This document shows positions 9,109 through 17,360 of a stretch of 64,000 nt of DNA, in pieces (within the stretch, counting starts at the first letter, position 1; each line of letters begins with the position of its first letter). The notes under the pieces are model-generated. The model saw only the letters and a list, made by a program, of their open reading frames with translations. It was not told the origin of the DNA and did no database searches. Source of the stretch: Devosia soli (GTDB lineage: Bacteria; Pseudomonadota; Alphaproteobacteria; Rhizobiales; Devosiaceae). The translations under genes and the position numbers were made by a program. The DNA lies in contig NZ_LAJG01000048.1 of NCBI RefSeq assembly GCF_000970455.1, positions 124,001 through 188,000 of the forward strand, written 5' to 3'.

Positions 9109-10413
9109 ATGTTCACTCACAAGCGCGCCGATTTCGGCCCCGATTTCCTCTTCGGCGTTGCCATGGCCGCCCACCAGATCGAAGGCGGCCAGACCGATGG
9201 CCGCGGTCCCTCGATCTGGGATACCTTTGCCAATACGCCGGGCAACACCCGCAATTTCGACAGCGGCAACATCGCCTGCGATCACTACAACCGTTGGGCC
9301 GAGGACCTCGACATCATCCGGAACGGCGGATTCGACGCTTATCGCTTCTCCTTCTCCTGGTCGCGGCTGATCCCCGAAGGCACCGGCGCCATCAACCAGG
9401 CCGGTGTCGACTTCTATGATCGCCTGATCGACGGCATGCTCGAGCGCAACATCAAGCCGCTCGCAACGCTCTACCACTGGGACCTGCCATCGGCGCTGCA
9501 GGATCGCGGCGGCTGGATGAACCGCGACACCACCGCGGCCTTTGCCGACTATGCCGCCTTTGCCGCTGAAAAGTTCGGCTTGCGGCTCGAAAGCATCGCG
9601 ACCTTCAACGAGCCTTGGTGCATCACCATGCTCAGCCACTTCCTCGGCGCCCATGCCCCGGGCTATCGCGACGTCCGCGCCACCGCCCGCGCCATGCACC
9701 ATGTCCTCTTGGCCCACGGCCTCGGTATCAAGGCCATGCGCGAGGTCGGGACCAACAAGAACCTCGGCATCGTCGTCAACATGGAAAAGTGCGACCCGGC
9801 AAGCGACAAGCCCGAGGACATCGAAGCGGCCGCACTGGGCGATGCCATCTTCAACCAGTTCTTCCTCGATGGCGTCCTCAAGGGCACCTACCCGGAGAAG
9901 GTCACCAATATCCTCGATCCGCATCTGCCCAAGGGCTGGCGCGACGACATGGCGACGCTCAACCAACCCCTCGATTGGGTCGGCATCAATTACTACACGC
10001 GCTTCCTCTACACCGCCGACCCATGCGTCCCGGTGTTTCCGTTTACGCAAGCGCGCGGTCCGCTCGAGAAAACCAATGTGGGTTGGGAGATCATTCCCGA
10101 AGCCCTCACCGAATTCCTCTTACGCGTCTCTCAACGTTACCCGAACGTGCCCCTTTACGTGACGGAAAACGGCGCTTCGGAAACGGATGAAGCAAAGCGC
10201 ATGAGCTTCTTCGACCGGCACTTTGCCGCCATGCTGGACGCCAAGCGCCAGGGCGTTGACCTCCGCGGTTACATCGCCTGGACGCTGATCGATAATTTTG
10301 AATGGGCAGAAGGCTTTACGCCGAAATTCGGCATCGTCGGCATGGACCCCGACACGCGTGACCGCAAGCCCAAGGACACTTATCGCGCTTTCCAGAAGAT
10401 GCTGACGAAGTAG
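9109..10413 (+). CDS. Glycoside hydrolase family 1 beta-glucosidase
   Basis: 434-aa (beta/alpha)8 retaining glycosidase. Both catalytic glutamates are visible: the acid/base in TFNEPW (about residue 170) and the nucleophile in YVTENGAS (about residue 350). Other family-1 hallmarks are FLFGVAMAAHQIEGG at the N-terminus, TLYHWDLPSALQDRGGW, and IDNFEWAEGF near the end. No signal peptide is present, so it acts in the cytoplasm on an imported beta-glycoside. The start at MFTHKRADF is preferred over an in-frame ATG at 9085 because AGGA lies about 8 nt upstream and the homologous region begins here. With the ABC importer it suggests uptake and intracellular cleavage of a beta-linked saccharide. Confidence 0.92.
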   Translation: MFTHKRADFGPDFLFGVAMAAHQIEGGQTDGRGPSIWDTFANTPGNTRNFDSGNIACDHYNRWAEDLDIIRNGGFDAYRFSFSWSRLIPEGTGAINQAGVDFYDRLIDGMLERNIKPLATLYHWDLPSALQDRGGWMNRDTTAAFADYAAFAAEKFGLRLESIATFNEPWCITMLSHFLGAHAPGYRDVRATARAMHHVLLAHGLGIKAMREVGTNKNLGIVVNMEKCDPASDKPEDIEAAALGDAIFNQFFLDGVLKGTYPEKVTNILDPHLPKGWRDDMATLNQPLDWVGINYYTRFLYTADPCVPVFPFTQARGPLEKTNVGWEIIPEALTEFLLRVSQRYPNVPLYVTENGASETDEAKRMSFFDRHFAAMLDAKRQGVDLRGYIAWTLIDNFEWAEGFTPKFGIVGMDPDTRDRKPKDTYRAFQKMLTK

Positions 10414-10773
10414 CACCGCCAATGATGCGCAATGGCAAACACCGACGCTTGCGGATGCGTTGGGAGCGGATGCTCACGAGGGAAAGGCAGCTTTGAGCAT
10501 ATCATGCAGATGTAGACAGAAATGGAATGGAGTCGAGAGATGCCGATTCAGCAATGCGGCCCATCTCGGACGTTAGACTGGCTTCAGCGAATTCCTCAAA
10601 GCGGACATTCCCATCACGCCGGGCGACGACCTAATCGGGGTGGAAGAACGAACCCGCTGCCGCGGGAGGGTGCGCGCGGTTGGATAACGGCGAAGGACCG
10701 GTCGTCACGGTTTGATTGAGGATCGCCTGGTTTGGGCGTTCCCTTTTGGCTCCTTCAACCCAGGAGCCCGACG
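10414..10773. other. Intergenic flank of the IS91-like element
   Basis: About 360 bases without a convincing gene. Short open frames here have neither ribosome-binding sites nor family-like sequence. It should contain the left end of the IS91-like element, but IS91 elements lack terminal inverted repeats and I cannot fix the boundary. CAGGAG at 10761-10766 is the ribosome-binding site of the integrase gene. Confidence 0.5.
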
Positions 10774-11682
10774 ATGACCACGATCCTTCCTAACGTCCCT
10801 GTCAGCCCGCTGCGCCAGAAGTTGATAGACGACATGACCATGCGCCACTTCTCGGCGGCCACCCAGCGCAATTACATCCGTGATGTGGGGCGCTTCGCAT
10901 CGTTCCTCCGGCGATCACCGGACACGGCAACCACCGAGGATGTGCGCCAGTTCCAGCTTGCTCAAAGCGAGGCCGGTGTCCCGGTGCCGACCATGAATAC
11001 CGTGGTCTCGGCGCTGCGGTTCTTCTTCGCCAATACGCTCGACCGGCCTGACCTGGCGCGCAAGCTGGTGCGCGTGAGCCATCCGCGTAACCTGCCGGTG
11101 GTATTGAGCCGCGACGAGGTCGCCCGGCTGCTCAACGCCACCACCAGCCTCAAGCATCAGGCGGCGCTGTCGGTGGCTTATGGTGCTGGGTTGCGCGTCG
11201 GCGAGGTCGCCATGCTCAAGGTGCGCGATATCGACAGCGAACGCATGATGATCCGGGTCGAGCGCGGCAAGGGCGGGCGATATCGCAATGCCATGCTCTC
11301 GCCCGACTTGCTCACCCTGTTGCGCCAGTGGTGGCATGATGGCCATCGCCAAGGGGTACTGCATCGCGATGGCTGGCTGTTTCCGGGCCAGTACGCCCTC
11401 AAGCCAATCAGCACCAGGCAGCTCTATCGCGTCGTGGTGGAGGCTGCCCACGCCGCCGAGATTACCAGGCGCGTCGGTCCACACACATTGCGGCACAGCT
11501 TTGCCACGCACCTGTTGGAAGACAGCGTCGATGTCCGCATCATCCAGGTGCTGCTAGGCCACGCCAAGCTCGAGACGACGGCGCTCTTTACCAAGGTGGC
11601 AACCCGCACGGTGCGGGCCATCATCAGTCCGCTCGACAAGCTGGGCATCTTCGTTCCGACAGAGACGCCACCCGCCCCCTGA
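10774..11682 (+). CDS. IS91-associated tyrosine recombinase, catalytic Tyr replaced by Phe
   Basis: 302-aa site-specific recombinase with an N-terminal SAM-like DNA-binding domain (residues about 10-90) and a C-terminal catalytic domain. Conserved residues are the first Arg in GAGLRVGEVA, the Lys in the ERGKGGR beta-hairpin, HTLRHSFATH (His and second Arg) and VLLGHAKLETT (third His). The position of the nucleophilic tyrosine reads ALFTKVA instead of the family pattern ALYxxVA: codon TTT at 11587-11589, one base from TAT. The start ATG at 10774 has GGAG 8 nt upstream. If the base is right, the protein can bind but not cleave DNA. Confidence 0.85.
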   Translation: MTTILPNVPVSPLRQKLIDDMTMRHFSAATQRNYIRDVGRFASFLRRSPDTATTEDVRQFQLAQSEAGVPVPTMNTVVSALRFFFANTLDRPDLARKLVRVSHPRNLPVVLSRDEVARLLNATTSLKHQAALSVAYGAGLRVGEVAMLKVRDIDSERMMIRVERGKGGRYRNAMLSPDLLTLLRQWWHDGHRQGVLHRDGWLFPGQYALKPISTRQLYRVVVEAAHAAEITRRVGPHTLRHSFATHLLEDSVDVRIIQVLLGHAKLETTALFTKVATRTVRAIISPLDKLGIFVPTETPPAP

Positions 11683-11685
11683 GCG

Positions 11686-12911
11686 GTGCGCTCCACCATC
11701 GAGGTCGCCAATATCTTCCGGACTGCCGGCCCTGCCTATCGCGCCGCCCATACCGCTCATCTGAGCCTCAGTCAGCTCAAGGTCATGTCGGCGATCGAGA
11801 CCTGCCGCACTGCTGCCCTGGGTGGCCACGTCGAAGCCTGTTCCGACTGCGGCCATCAGCGGATCGCCTACAACTCCTGCCGCAACCGGCATTGCCCGCG
11901 ATGCCAGGGCGCTGCCGCACGCGCCTGGCTCGAAGCACAAGAGGCCAATCTCCTGCCGGTCGGCTACTTCCACGTCGTCTTCACGCTGCCCGCAGAGATC
12001 GCCGACATCGCCTTCCACAACAAGGGGCTGATCTACGACCTGCTGTTCAAGGCGGCGTCCGAGACCATGCTGACGATCGCGGCCGACCGAAAACATTTGG
12101 GCGCCCGTATCGGCATGACCGCCGTGCTCCACACCTGGGGCTCGGCGATGACCCACCATCCCCACATCCACATGATCGTGCCCGGTGGCGGCATTGCGCC
12201 GGATGGTCGGTGGATCTCGTCGCGACCAGCCTTCCTGCTGCCGGTCAGGGTTCTAGGTGCGCTGTTCCGAAGATTGTTCCTGAGCAGGCTGCTTGAGCTG
12301 CACAATGCCGGAAAGCTTGCCTTCTTCGGACAAATGGCAGGACTCAACGACCGCCGGGCCTTCGTCAACCACATCGCCTCGGTCCGCAAGAAGCGCTGGA
12401 TCGTTTATGCCAAGGCGCCCTTTGCTGGGCCTGAGGCGGTGCTCGCCTATCTCTCTCGCTATACCCACCGGGTCGCCATCTCGAACAGCCGCCTGCTCCG
12501 GTTCGACGGCAAGGAGGTCACTTTCCGCTACAAGGATTACCGCCGCGCTGGCACCGACCGGCAGCAGGTCATGACCTTGGCCGCCAACGAGTTCATTCGC
12601 CGCTTCCTGATCCACGTTCTGCCACGCGGGTTCCACCGTATCCGGCACGGAGCCTGCCCCGGACTTGTTCCGGGGGCCTGCTCGCCGGCTCCGCCCGCAA
12701 GGACTGCCTTGCCCTGGCCCGCAACATGCTTGGAGTGGCGCCAGCCCCGGACGAACCCGCGGTCGAGCAGGCCACTCCGGACCTGCGCCCACCTTGTCCC
12801 TGCTGCGGCGGCGCTATGGTGATCATCGAGACCTTCGCTGCATGGTGCCAGCCGCGGGCACCGCCGACCGCGCCACCACCAAACCGGGAGACCATCAATG
12901 ACCCGGCATGA
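11686..12911 (+). pseudogene. IS91-family HUH transposase, interrupted near its C-terminus
   Basis: Rolling-circle transposase starting at a GTG at 11686. Features in order are the N-terminal zinc-binding region (CSDCGHQ and SCRNRHCPRCQG), the HUH motif HPHIHMIVPGGG, and the catalytic tyrosine region YLSRYTHRVAISNSRL. The reading frame is family-like until HRIRH (near 12649). There a net 23-base insertion carrying a perfect palindrome shifts the frame. The expected continuation GLLAGSARKDCLALARNMLG resumes at 12675 in another frame and runs to TGA at 12909-12911, including the C-terminal CPCCGGAM zinc knuckle. The shifted frame instead gives a Pro/Ala-rich tail ending at 12822. The nuclease core is intact, so residual activity is possible. 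Confidence 0.85.
12657..12675. repeat. Small palindromic element inserted in the IS91 transposase gene
   Basis: CCCCGGA and TCCGGGG form a perfect 7-bp stem around the loop CTTGT, flanked on both sides by GCCTGC (12652-12657 on the left, sharing one base with the stem, and 12676-12681 on the right). Relative to the expected coding sequence the insertion is 23 bases net. It looks like a REP/RPE-type mobile palindrome. I saw no second copy in this window. Confidence 0.65.
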
Positions 12912-13307
12912 ACTTTTGCTCGCCCAGACCGCGACATCACCATCGCGGCCCGCAGGGGACCTTGCGCCCCTCGATGGCTGGATCGTCATCACCCTCTCGA
13001 TCGGCCACATCTGCTGCCGCAGACTCCAGCGCAACGATAGCGAAATCGACTTGTTCAACCTTAGCGTCGCGGCTCAATCACACCCACCAGACGGTCCACA
13101 AGTCGGCCAAATCCAGAAAAACCCATAGCGCCCACCCCGTGGCTCGCGGGTTCGGTCTTCCCGGACTTTCGGGCGCCTACCGGCAGCCGAAACTCTTCAG
13201 GGATGCAGTCAGACCGGTTTTGACGAAAGATCCCACAAAGCAGACCTGGGCGATTGATCATCAAATAGTTGCCGTCAGCGCATGAGCGATGCAAAGCTGT
13301 AGATAAG
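12912..13307. other. Right flank of the IS91-like element, no gene recognised
   Basis: About 400 bases. Open frames here (for example from 12898 and 12908) overlap the transposase tail, have no ribosome-binding site worth noting and show no family resemblance. The right terminus of the IS should lie in this stretch. The last part, 13140-13300, may be remnant DNA from an earlier insertion, but I recognise nothing in it. Confidence 0.4.
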
Positions 13308-14231
13308 TTAGGCGCGAAATCGCCTCCGATAATCAGACGGCGACAAGCCTACGATCTGAAAAAAGACCTTTCGGAAGGCGCTGGCATCACTGTAGCCAAC
13401 TGCCCATGCAATCGCTTCAACGGCGTCAGCTCCGAACTGAAGCATCTCGCGGGCCTTGTTGACGCGAAATCGTTGGAGGTACTCGGTTGCAGTCATGTGC
13501 GTCGCCTTCCGAAACCGCCGCAGGAAGGTTCTCTCCTCCAAGCCTGACCTGCTGGCCATATCTGAAAGGCTGATGCTGTCTGCATACTCTGCATGCAGCC
13601 AATGCTGCACCAACAAGATAGGCGCGTCGCCGTGGGCCAGTGTTGGTAGGAAGGAACTGTAGTAGCGCTGCTCGCGACCAGGAGGATCGATCAGCAGAGT
13701 TCCTGCGGTCTTCATCATGGCCGTAGTACCGAGATACCTGTCGACCAACTTCAATCCCAAGTCCGTCCACGCCATCATGCCACCAGCAGTCATGATGTCT
13801 CCGTCATCGATCACAAGCCTATCGACGTCGAGGTAGACATTGGGAAACCGAAACCGGAAAGCCTCAGCTGTTTCCCAATGCGTCGTCGCCGATCGCCCAT
13901 CCAGCAAACCTGTTTCAGCTAGAATGAACGCGCCAACACACACGGACGCCAAGGTGGTGCCGTTGCCATGCAGTTGTCGCAGCGCCGAGGCGCTAGGTCG
14001 AGCCACATCGGCAGTAACCGGCCCCAGCTTGCCGGGAGGTATGATGATGACGGAAGGCGCCGCGGTATTCCTGCCGGGTACTAGCTCATCGCCGATAGCC
14101 CGCCATCTTGTCACCCGGAGCTGAGGTCGATCAGGCTGATTTGCGATTTCTAATAAGTCTTCCAACCCCAGCAAGGCGGCCTCCTGAGCACCGGAATACT
14201 CGAGAAGCCCGATTTCAATGTCGTCGCTCAT
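13308..14231 (-). CDS. GlxA-type AraC-family transcriptional regulator with DJ-1/PfpI domain
   Basis: 307-aa protein with an N-terminal class I glutamine amidotransferase-like (DJ-1/PfpI) sensing domain, residues about 5-170, and a C-terminal AraC double helix-turn-helix, residues about 215-305. The nucleophile-elbow position reads LASVCVGAFILAETGLLDG, keeping the Cys. The DNA-binding half shows MASRSGLEERTFLRRFRKATHMTATEYLQRFR and AWAVGYSDASAFRKVF. Such regulators commonly sit beside the hydrolase they control, here the divergent isochorismatase-family gene at 14320. Directly repeated TTTGTCG sites spaced 21 bp lie over its own start and in the intergenic region, suggesting autoregulation as well. 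Confidence 0.9.
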   Translation of the reverse strand: MSDDIEIGLLEYSGAQEAALLGLEDLLEIANQPDRPQLRVTRWRAIGDELVPGRNTAAPSVIIIPPGKLGPVTADVARPSASALRQLHGNGTTLASVCVGAFILAETGLLDGRSATTHWETAEAFRFRFPNVYLDVDRLVIDDGDIMTAGGMMAWTDLGLKLVDRYLGTTAMMKTAGTLLIDPPGREQRYYSSFLPTLAHGDAPILLVQHWLHAEYADSISLSDMASRSGLEERTFLRRFRKATHMTATEYLQRFRVNKAREMLQFGADAVEAIAWAVGYSDASAFRKVFFQIVGLSPSDYRRRFRA

Positions 14232-14265
14232 TTGTCGTTTCCGACCCGCAATTTGTCGGTATCGC
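14231..14265. promoter_or_regulatory. 21-bp spaced direct repeat, candidate AraC-family operator
   Basis: TTTGTCG begins at 14231 and again at 14252, exactly two helical turns apart; agreement continues patchily (TTTGTCGKTWYCG). AraC-family proteins bind such same-face direct repeats. The left copy touches the regulator start codon. Binding by the 13308-14231 product is inferred. Confidence 0.4.
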
Positions 14266-14319
14266 CAATAGCGCCGTTGTCAGCCAGCGTCCATAAACAC
14301 GCATCGAAAGGAGCCATTC

Positions 14320-14862
14320 ATGAGCAACCAAGCTGTCATCGTCGTGGATTTACAGAACGACTACCTTGCATCCGGTTCCTGGCCATTGGTCGGTGTGGAT
14401 GTCGCCGTAAAAAATGCGGTCAGGGTGATCGAAGCCTCTCGAGCCAAGGGCATTCCCGTCATCCATGTCCGGCATGAGAGCCCTGCAGGCTCGCCGTTCT
14501 TCGTCATCGGGACACCCGGAGCCGAGATCATCCCCGCCGTAGCGCCCAAGCACGGTGAGCAGGTCGTCGTTAAGAACTTCCCGAACGCGTTCCGCGGCAC
14601 TGACCTCAAGGCCAAGCTGGACGCCGCGGGTACAAAGGATGTGATCATCATCGGGGCCATGAGCCACATGTGCATCGACGCCACCGCCAGGGCCGCCGCC
14701 GACTACGGGTTCAACGTGACTGTGGTCGAAGATGCTGCCGCAACCCGCGACGCCGAGTTCGACGGTATGACCGTTCCGGCAGCTCAGGTGCACACGGCGT
14801 TCATGTCGGCCCTGGGCTTTGCTTACGGCAAGGTCGTGAAATCCGATGAATACGTGAAGTAA
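14320..14862 (+). CDS. Isochorismatase-family cysteine hydrolase
   Basis: 180-aa Rossmann-like hydrolase. The catalytic triad is visible: Asp in IVVDLQNDY (about residue 10), Lys in VVVKNFPNAF (about residue 87) and Cys in SHMCIDATARAA (about residue 118), which is followed by the usual helix. The cis-peptide region IIIGAMSHMC is typical of the nicotinamidase/isochorismatase-like group. It is a stand-alone cytoplasmic enzyme; substrate is not predictable (amides and isochorismate are used by relatives). GGAG precedes the ATG by about 8 nt. The divergent GlxA-type regulator probably controls it. Confidence 0.9.
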   Translation: MSNQAVIVVDLQNDYLASGSWPLVGVDVAVKNAVRVIEASRAKGIPVIHVRHESPAGSPFFVIGTPGAEIIPAVAPKHGEQVVVKNFPNAFRGTDLKAKLDAAGTKDVIIIGAMSHMCIDATARAAADYGFNVTVVEDAAATRDAEFDGMTVPAAQVHTAFMSALGFAYGKVVKSDEYVK

Positions 14863-14966
14863 GCAATTGCGCCCGTGCGGGACGCTTACCCGCACAGGCG
14901 CAACCCACCCGACAATGTCCTCTAAGCCGTCCGTGTCTGCACGGAAGGTGAGACAATTGTGACGGG

Positions 14967-15821
14967 TTAACTGCCCAAAGCGTGGGCAAGCCAGGTTTGC
15001 ACGTTGTCAGGCTCGATACCCAACAAGGTCTGCGCACTGGTCTTTGGCTCGATGGTATTTGCCGGAGCCTGCCAATGTGCTTTGTAGAAGCCGACGACAC
15101 CCGCAAAGGCCGGGCCGAAGAACGGCTCGATCAGATCCCCAAACGCTTCAGGTGTCAGCGCTTCAAATCTCACGTCGCGGCCAAAATGCTTGCTGAAACC
15201 GGCGGCCAGATCCGCGCCCAGCAGACCCGGCAAATGGCCAATGCCGACAACGCCCGTCAATGTGTGGTCCATCAGCAGTCGTTCCGCCACCTTGGCTACG
15301 TCGGCATGAGTACTCCACGAAACGGCATAATCGGACCGAACCGGGTATCGCAACACGCCCTCGGCCGTGACGGGTGCGGAAACCATCGGCAGCAGCAGGT
15401 TTTCAAGGTACAGCCGGGGGGCGACCACAGAGTTTGAAACGCCACTGTCCTTGACACCATTGATCAGTGTCGTGATGGCGGAATCGGCAGGCGACTGCAG
15501 CGGGCTATCTGGGGCGTCGACAACCGCGCCGCTGGTCGAAATCACGACGCGCGCAGGCTGCGCAGCGCGGATCGCCGCAACGATATTGTTGGCGTAGCTG
15601 AGACGCAGATCTTCTGGAGCCTGGGGCAGGTGCACAAAAACGCCTTCTGCTTTGTTGTATGCGCTGGTCAGCGAGTCGGCAGAAGCGGCGTCTGCTGTAA
15701 CGGTATGGTCGCTGTTCTCAGCATTTCGCGACGCCGCCTTAACGGATTTTCCTGCCGCTTTGAGGCGGTCGAACAGGGGAGCACCTTGTGCGCCGGTGGC
15801 GCCGTGAATGATGAAGGACAT
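14967..15821 (-). CDS. NmrA-like atypical short-chain dehydrogenase/reductase
   Basis: 284-aa NAD(P)-binding protein. The dinucleotide-binding loop at the N-terminus is IIHGATGAQGAPLFDRL, an atypical-SDR (NmrA/QOR2-like) version of GxxGxxG, followed by a basic SRN stretch at the end of strand two, suggesting NADPH. There is no Tyr-x-x-x-Lys active site, as is normal for NmrA-like members, which act as quinone reductases or redox sensors. It is divergent from the HxlR-type regulator at 15939, and the intergenic region carries an inverted repeat, an arrangement typical of a redox- or quinone-responsive regulator and its target. Confidence 0.85.
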   Translation of the reverse strand: MSFIIHGATGAQGAPLFDRLKAAGKSVKAASRNAENSDHTVTADAASADSLTSAYNKAEGVFVHLPQAPEDLRLSYANNIVAAIRAAQPARVVISTSGAVVDAPDSPLQSPADSAITTLINGVKDSGVSNSVVAPRLYLENLLLPMVSAPVTAEGVLRYPVRSDYAVSWSTHADVAKVAERLLMDHTLTGVVGIGHLPGLLGADLAAGFSKHFGRDVRFEALTPEAFGDLIEPFFGPAFAGVVGFYKAHWQAPANTIEPKTSAQTLLGIEPDNVQTWLAHALGS

Positions 15822-15857
15822 AGGAATAATCTCGCTAAGCTGTTAGAAAGGCGCATG

Positions 15858-15892
15858 AGTGCATTCTGTGCATCGGTTACGTCAAATGCACT
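15858..15892. promoter_or_regulatory. Inverted repeat between NmrA-like and HxlR genes, candidate operator
   Basis: AGTGCATT (15858-15865) and AATGCACT (15885-15892) are a perfect 8-bp inverted repeat with a 19-base spacer, located between the divergent genes. Its position argues that the regulator starts at 15939 rather than at the in-frame ATG at 15855. HxlR dimers bind comparable dyads; the assignment is inference. Confidence 0.5.
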
Positions 15893-15938
15893 AATGGACG
15901 TCGCGCAAAATTATTTTGAGCGGAAAGCGAGAGCGAAC

Positions 15939-16268
15939 ATGGCGGATCACTGTCTTCCCGAATGTGGGGTCGAACGATGTCTACTGTTGCTGGATGGTCC
16001 TTGGGCAACGCTGATTGTTCGAGAGCTGCTGGTGGGGCCGCGCCGGTTCAATGAACTGAAAACGGCTCTAGATGGCATCAGCGCCCACACGCTTACCCAT
16101 CGTCTCAAACGTTTCGAGCAACACGGCATTGTCACCCGAACTGCTTTTGCCGAAACACCGCCACGGGTCGTTTATGAACTGACGGCACTGGGCATGACGC
16201 TGAGTGGCGTGCTGAATGCCATGAACGCCTGGGGTGTTTCGGTTGAGGATGAGCAACTTGCGGGCTGA
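15939..16268 (+). CDS. HxlR-family winged-helix transcriptional regulator
   Basis: 109-aa regulator with the HxlR signature: CGVERCLLLLDGPWATLIVRELLVGPRRFNEL, then ISAHTLTHRLKRFEQHGIVTR and a wing region PPRVVYELTALGMTL. The N-terminal cysteines (HCLPECGVERC) are in the region where relatives sense quinones or aldehydes by thiol modification. An in-frame ATG at 15855 would give a longer protein, but the extra residues lack similarity and would cover the inverted repeat. It is divergent from the NmrA-like reductase it probably controls. Confidence 0.88.
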   Translation: MADHCLPECGVERCLLLLDGPWATLIVRELLVGPRRFNELKTALDGISAHTLTHRLKRFEQHGIVTRTAFAETPPRVVYELTALGMTLSGVLNAMNAWGVSVEDEQLAG

Positions 16269-16457
16269 GTAATCCAATGATGCTGTAGGATACGGTCGGC
16301 TGTTTTTAAGGCATGAGCTGCGACGATTGTATGATCCAGTTCGGTCAGTTTCGCACTGCCATAGCGGGTTGGGTAGCGGACTGGCGGGTTCCGGCATTCC
16401 GATGCCAAAAGCCCACAAGGGGCCGGTCGAATTGCAACTGACGCCCGGTGCGGCGTC

Positions 16458-17342
16458 TTATTGCAAACCTGCTCCAACCCTTGTCTGTACAATCTCGGCA
16501 TCACGGCGAGGAGGCTCGCCGAAAAGGCGCTTGTATTCACGGCTGAATTGCGAGGTGCTTTTATAGCCGACGGCAAAGGACACCGATGCCGTATCAGCCT
16601 CCTTTGCCACCATGCGACGGCGCGCTTCCTGCAAGCGGATGTGTTTCTGATACTGGAGAGGGCTTAGAGCCGTGACGGCCTTGAAGCGTCGGTGGAATAC
16701 AGTTTCGCTCATACCGGCGATAGCAGCCATATCCTCGACGCTGAGTTGCTCAGTGTAATGCTCACGAATCCAAGCCATCGCCCTTCGGATATGGGAAAGA
16801 CGGGAGTCAACGCCGGCGATCTGACGAAGCATCTCGGCATGTGGGCTTAGCATAAGCCGAAACATCAGCTCGTGCTCGAGATGCAGCGCCATTACCGGGA
16901 TTTCTTTTGGCCTGTCGCACACTGCCAATAGCCTTTGCCACGCACCGATCAGTTCAACATTGGCCATACTGAAGGCGAAGCCAGGCTGCATCTGTAGTTC
17001 TGGCGTCTCGGACAGGTAGAGCACCACGTTCATGATGACGGCAGGATCGAGATCGAGGTTGATGGCCAAAAAGGGCTGCTCGGGTGATGCCTCAATGATC
17101 TGGCCCATTGCGGTTATTTCAGCGGCTACAACCATGGTCTGTCCAGGACCGTATTCGAAAACCTGATCACCAATAATGGTCCGCTTCGTGCCTTGCAGCA
17201 CGATGAACGCCATTGGATCGTAGACGAGCGCGCTCAGCTCCGTTGGCTGGGTAATGCTGTAAATACTCAGGCGAGGCATGCCAGGGTGCTTCACACCAGC
17301 ATGTCGCATCGCCAGGGCGCGAATGTCGTCGAGTTTATCCAT
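16458..17342 (-). CDS. AraC-family transcriptional regulator
   Basis: 294-aa regulator with an N-terminal cupin-like AraC_N domain (LSALVYDPMAFIVLQGTKRT, then GPGQTMVVAAE) and a C-terminal AraC double helix-turn-helix at residues about 195-285 (MAAIAGMSETVFHRRFKAVT, then FAVGYKSTSQFSREYKRLFG). This domain pairing occurs in regulators next to aldo-keto reductases and alcohol dehydrogenases. It is divergent from the interrupted aldo-keto reductase gene, and the region between them holds three copies of an 8-bp motif. No clear ribosome-binding site is visible at the start; TTG at 17348 is an alternative. Confidence 0.88.
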   Translation of the reverse strand: MDKLDDIRALAMRHAGVKHPGMPRLSIYSITQPTELSALVYDPMAFIVLQGTKRTIIGDQVFEYGPGQTMVVAAEITAMGQIIEASPEQPFLAINLDLDPAVIMNVVLYLSETPELQMQPGFAFSMANVELIGAWQRLLAVCDRPKEIPVMALHLEHELMFRLMLSPHAEMLRQIAGVDSRLSHIRRAMAWIREHYTEQLSVEDMAAIAGMSETVFHRRFKAVTALSPLQYQKHIRLQEARRRMVAKEADTASVSFAVGYKSTSQFSREYKRLFGEPPRRDAEIVQTRVGAGLQ

Positions 17343-17360
17343 GCACAATAATGTGCCCCG

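Larger units (their letters stand above)
10774..12911 (+). mobile_element. IS91-like element with accompanying tyrosine integrase, decayed
   Basis: A tyrosine-recombinase gene followed after 3 nt by an IS91-family transposase gene, the arrangement seen in the integrase-carrying branch of IS91. Coordinates cover only the two genes; the true ends lie somewhat outside and could not be placed because these rolling-circle elements have neither inverted repeats nor target duplications. Both genes carry damage at key points (Tyr to Phe in the integrase, palindromic insertion with frameshift in the transposase), so the copy is probably immobile unless helped in trans. Confidence 0.8.

Noticed and set aside
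12898-13128. 76-codon frame after the IS91 transposase as a separate gene
   Set aside because: It starts within the transposase tail, lacks a ribosome-binding site and resembles no family.
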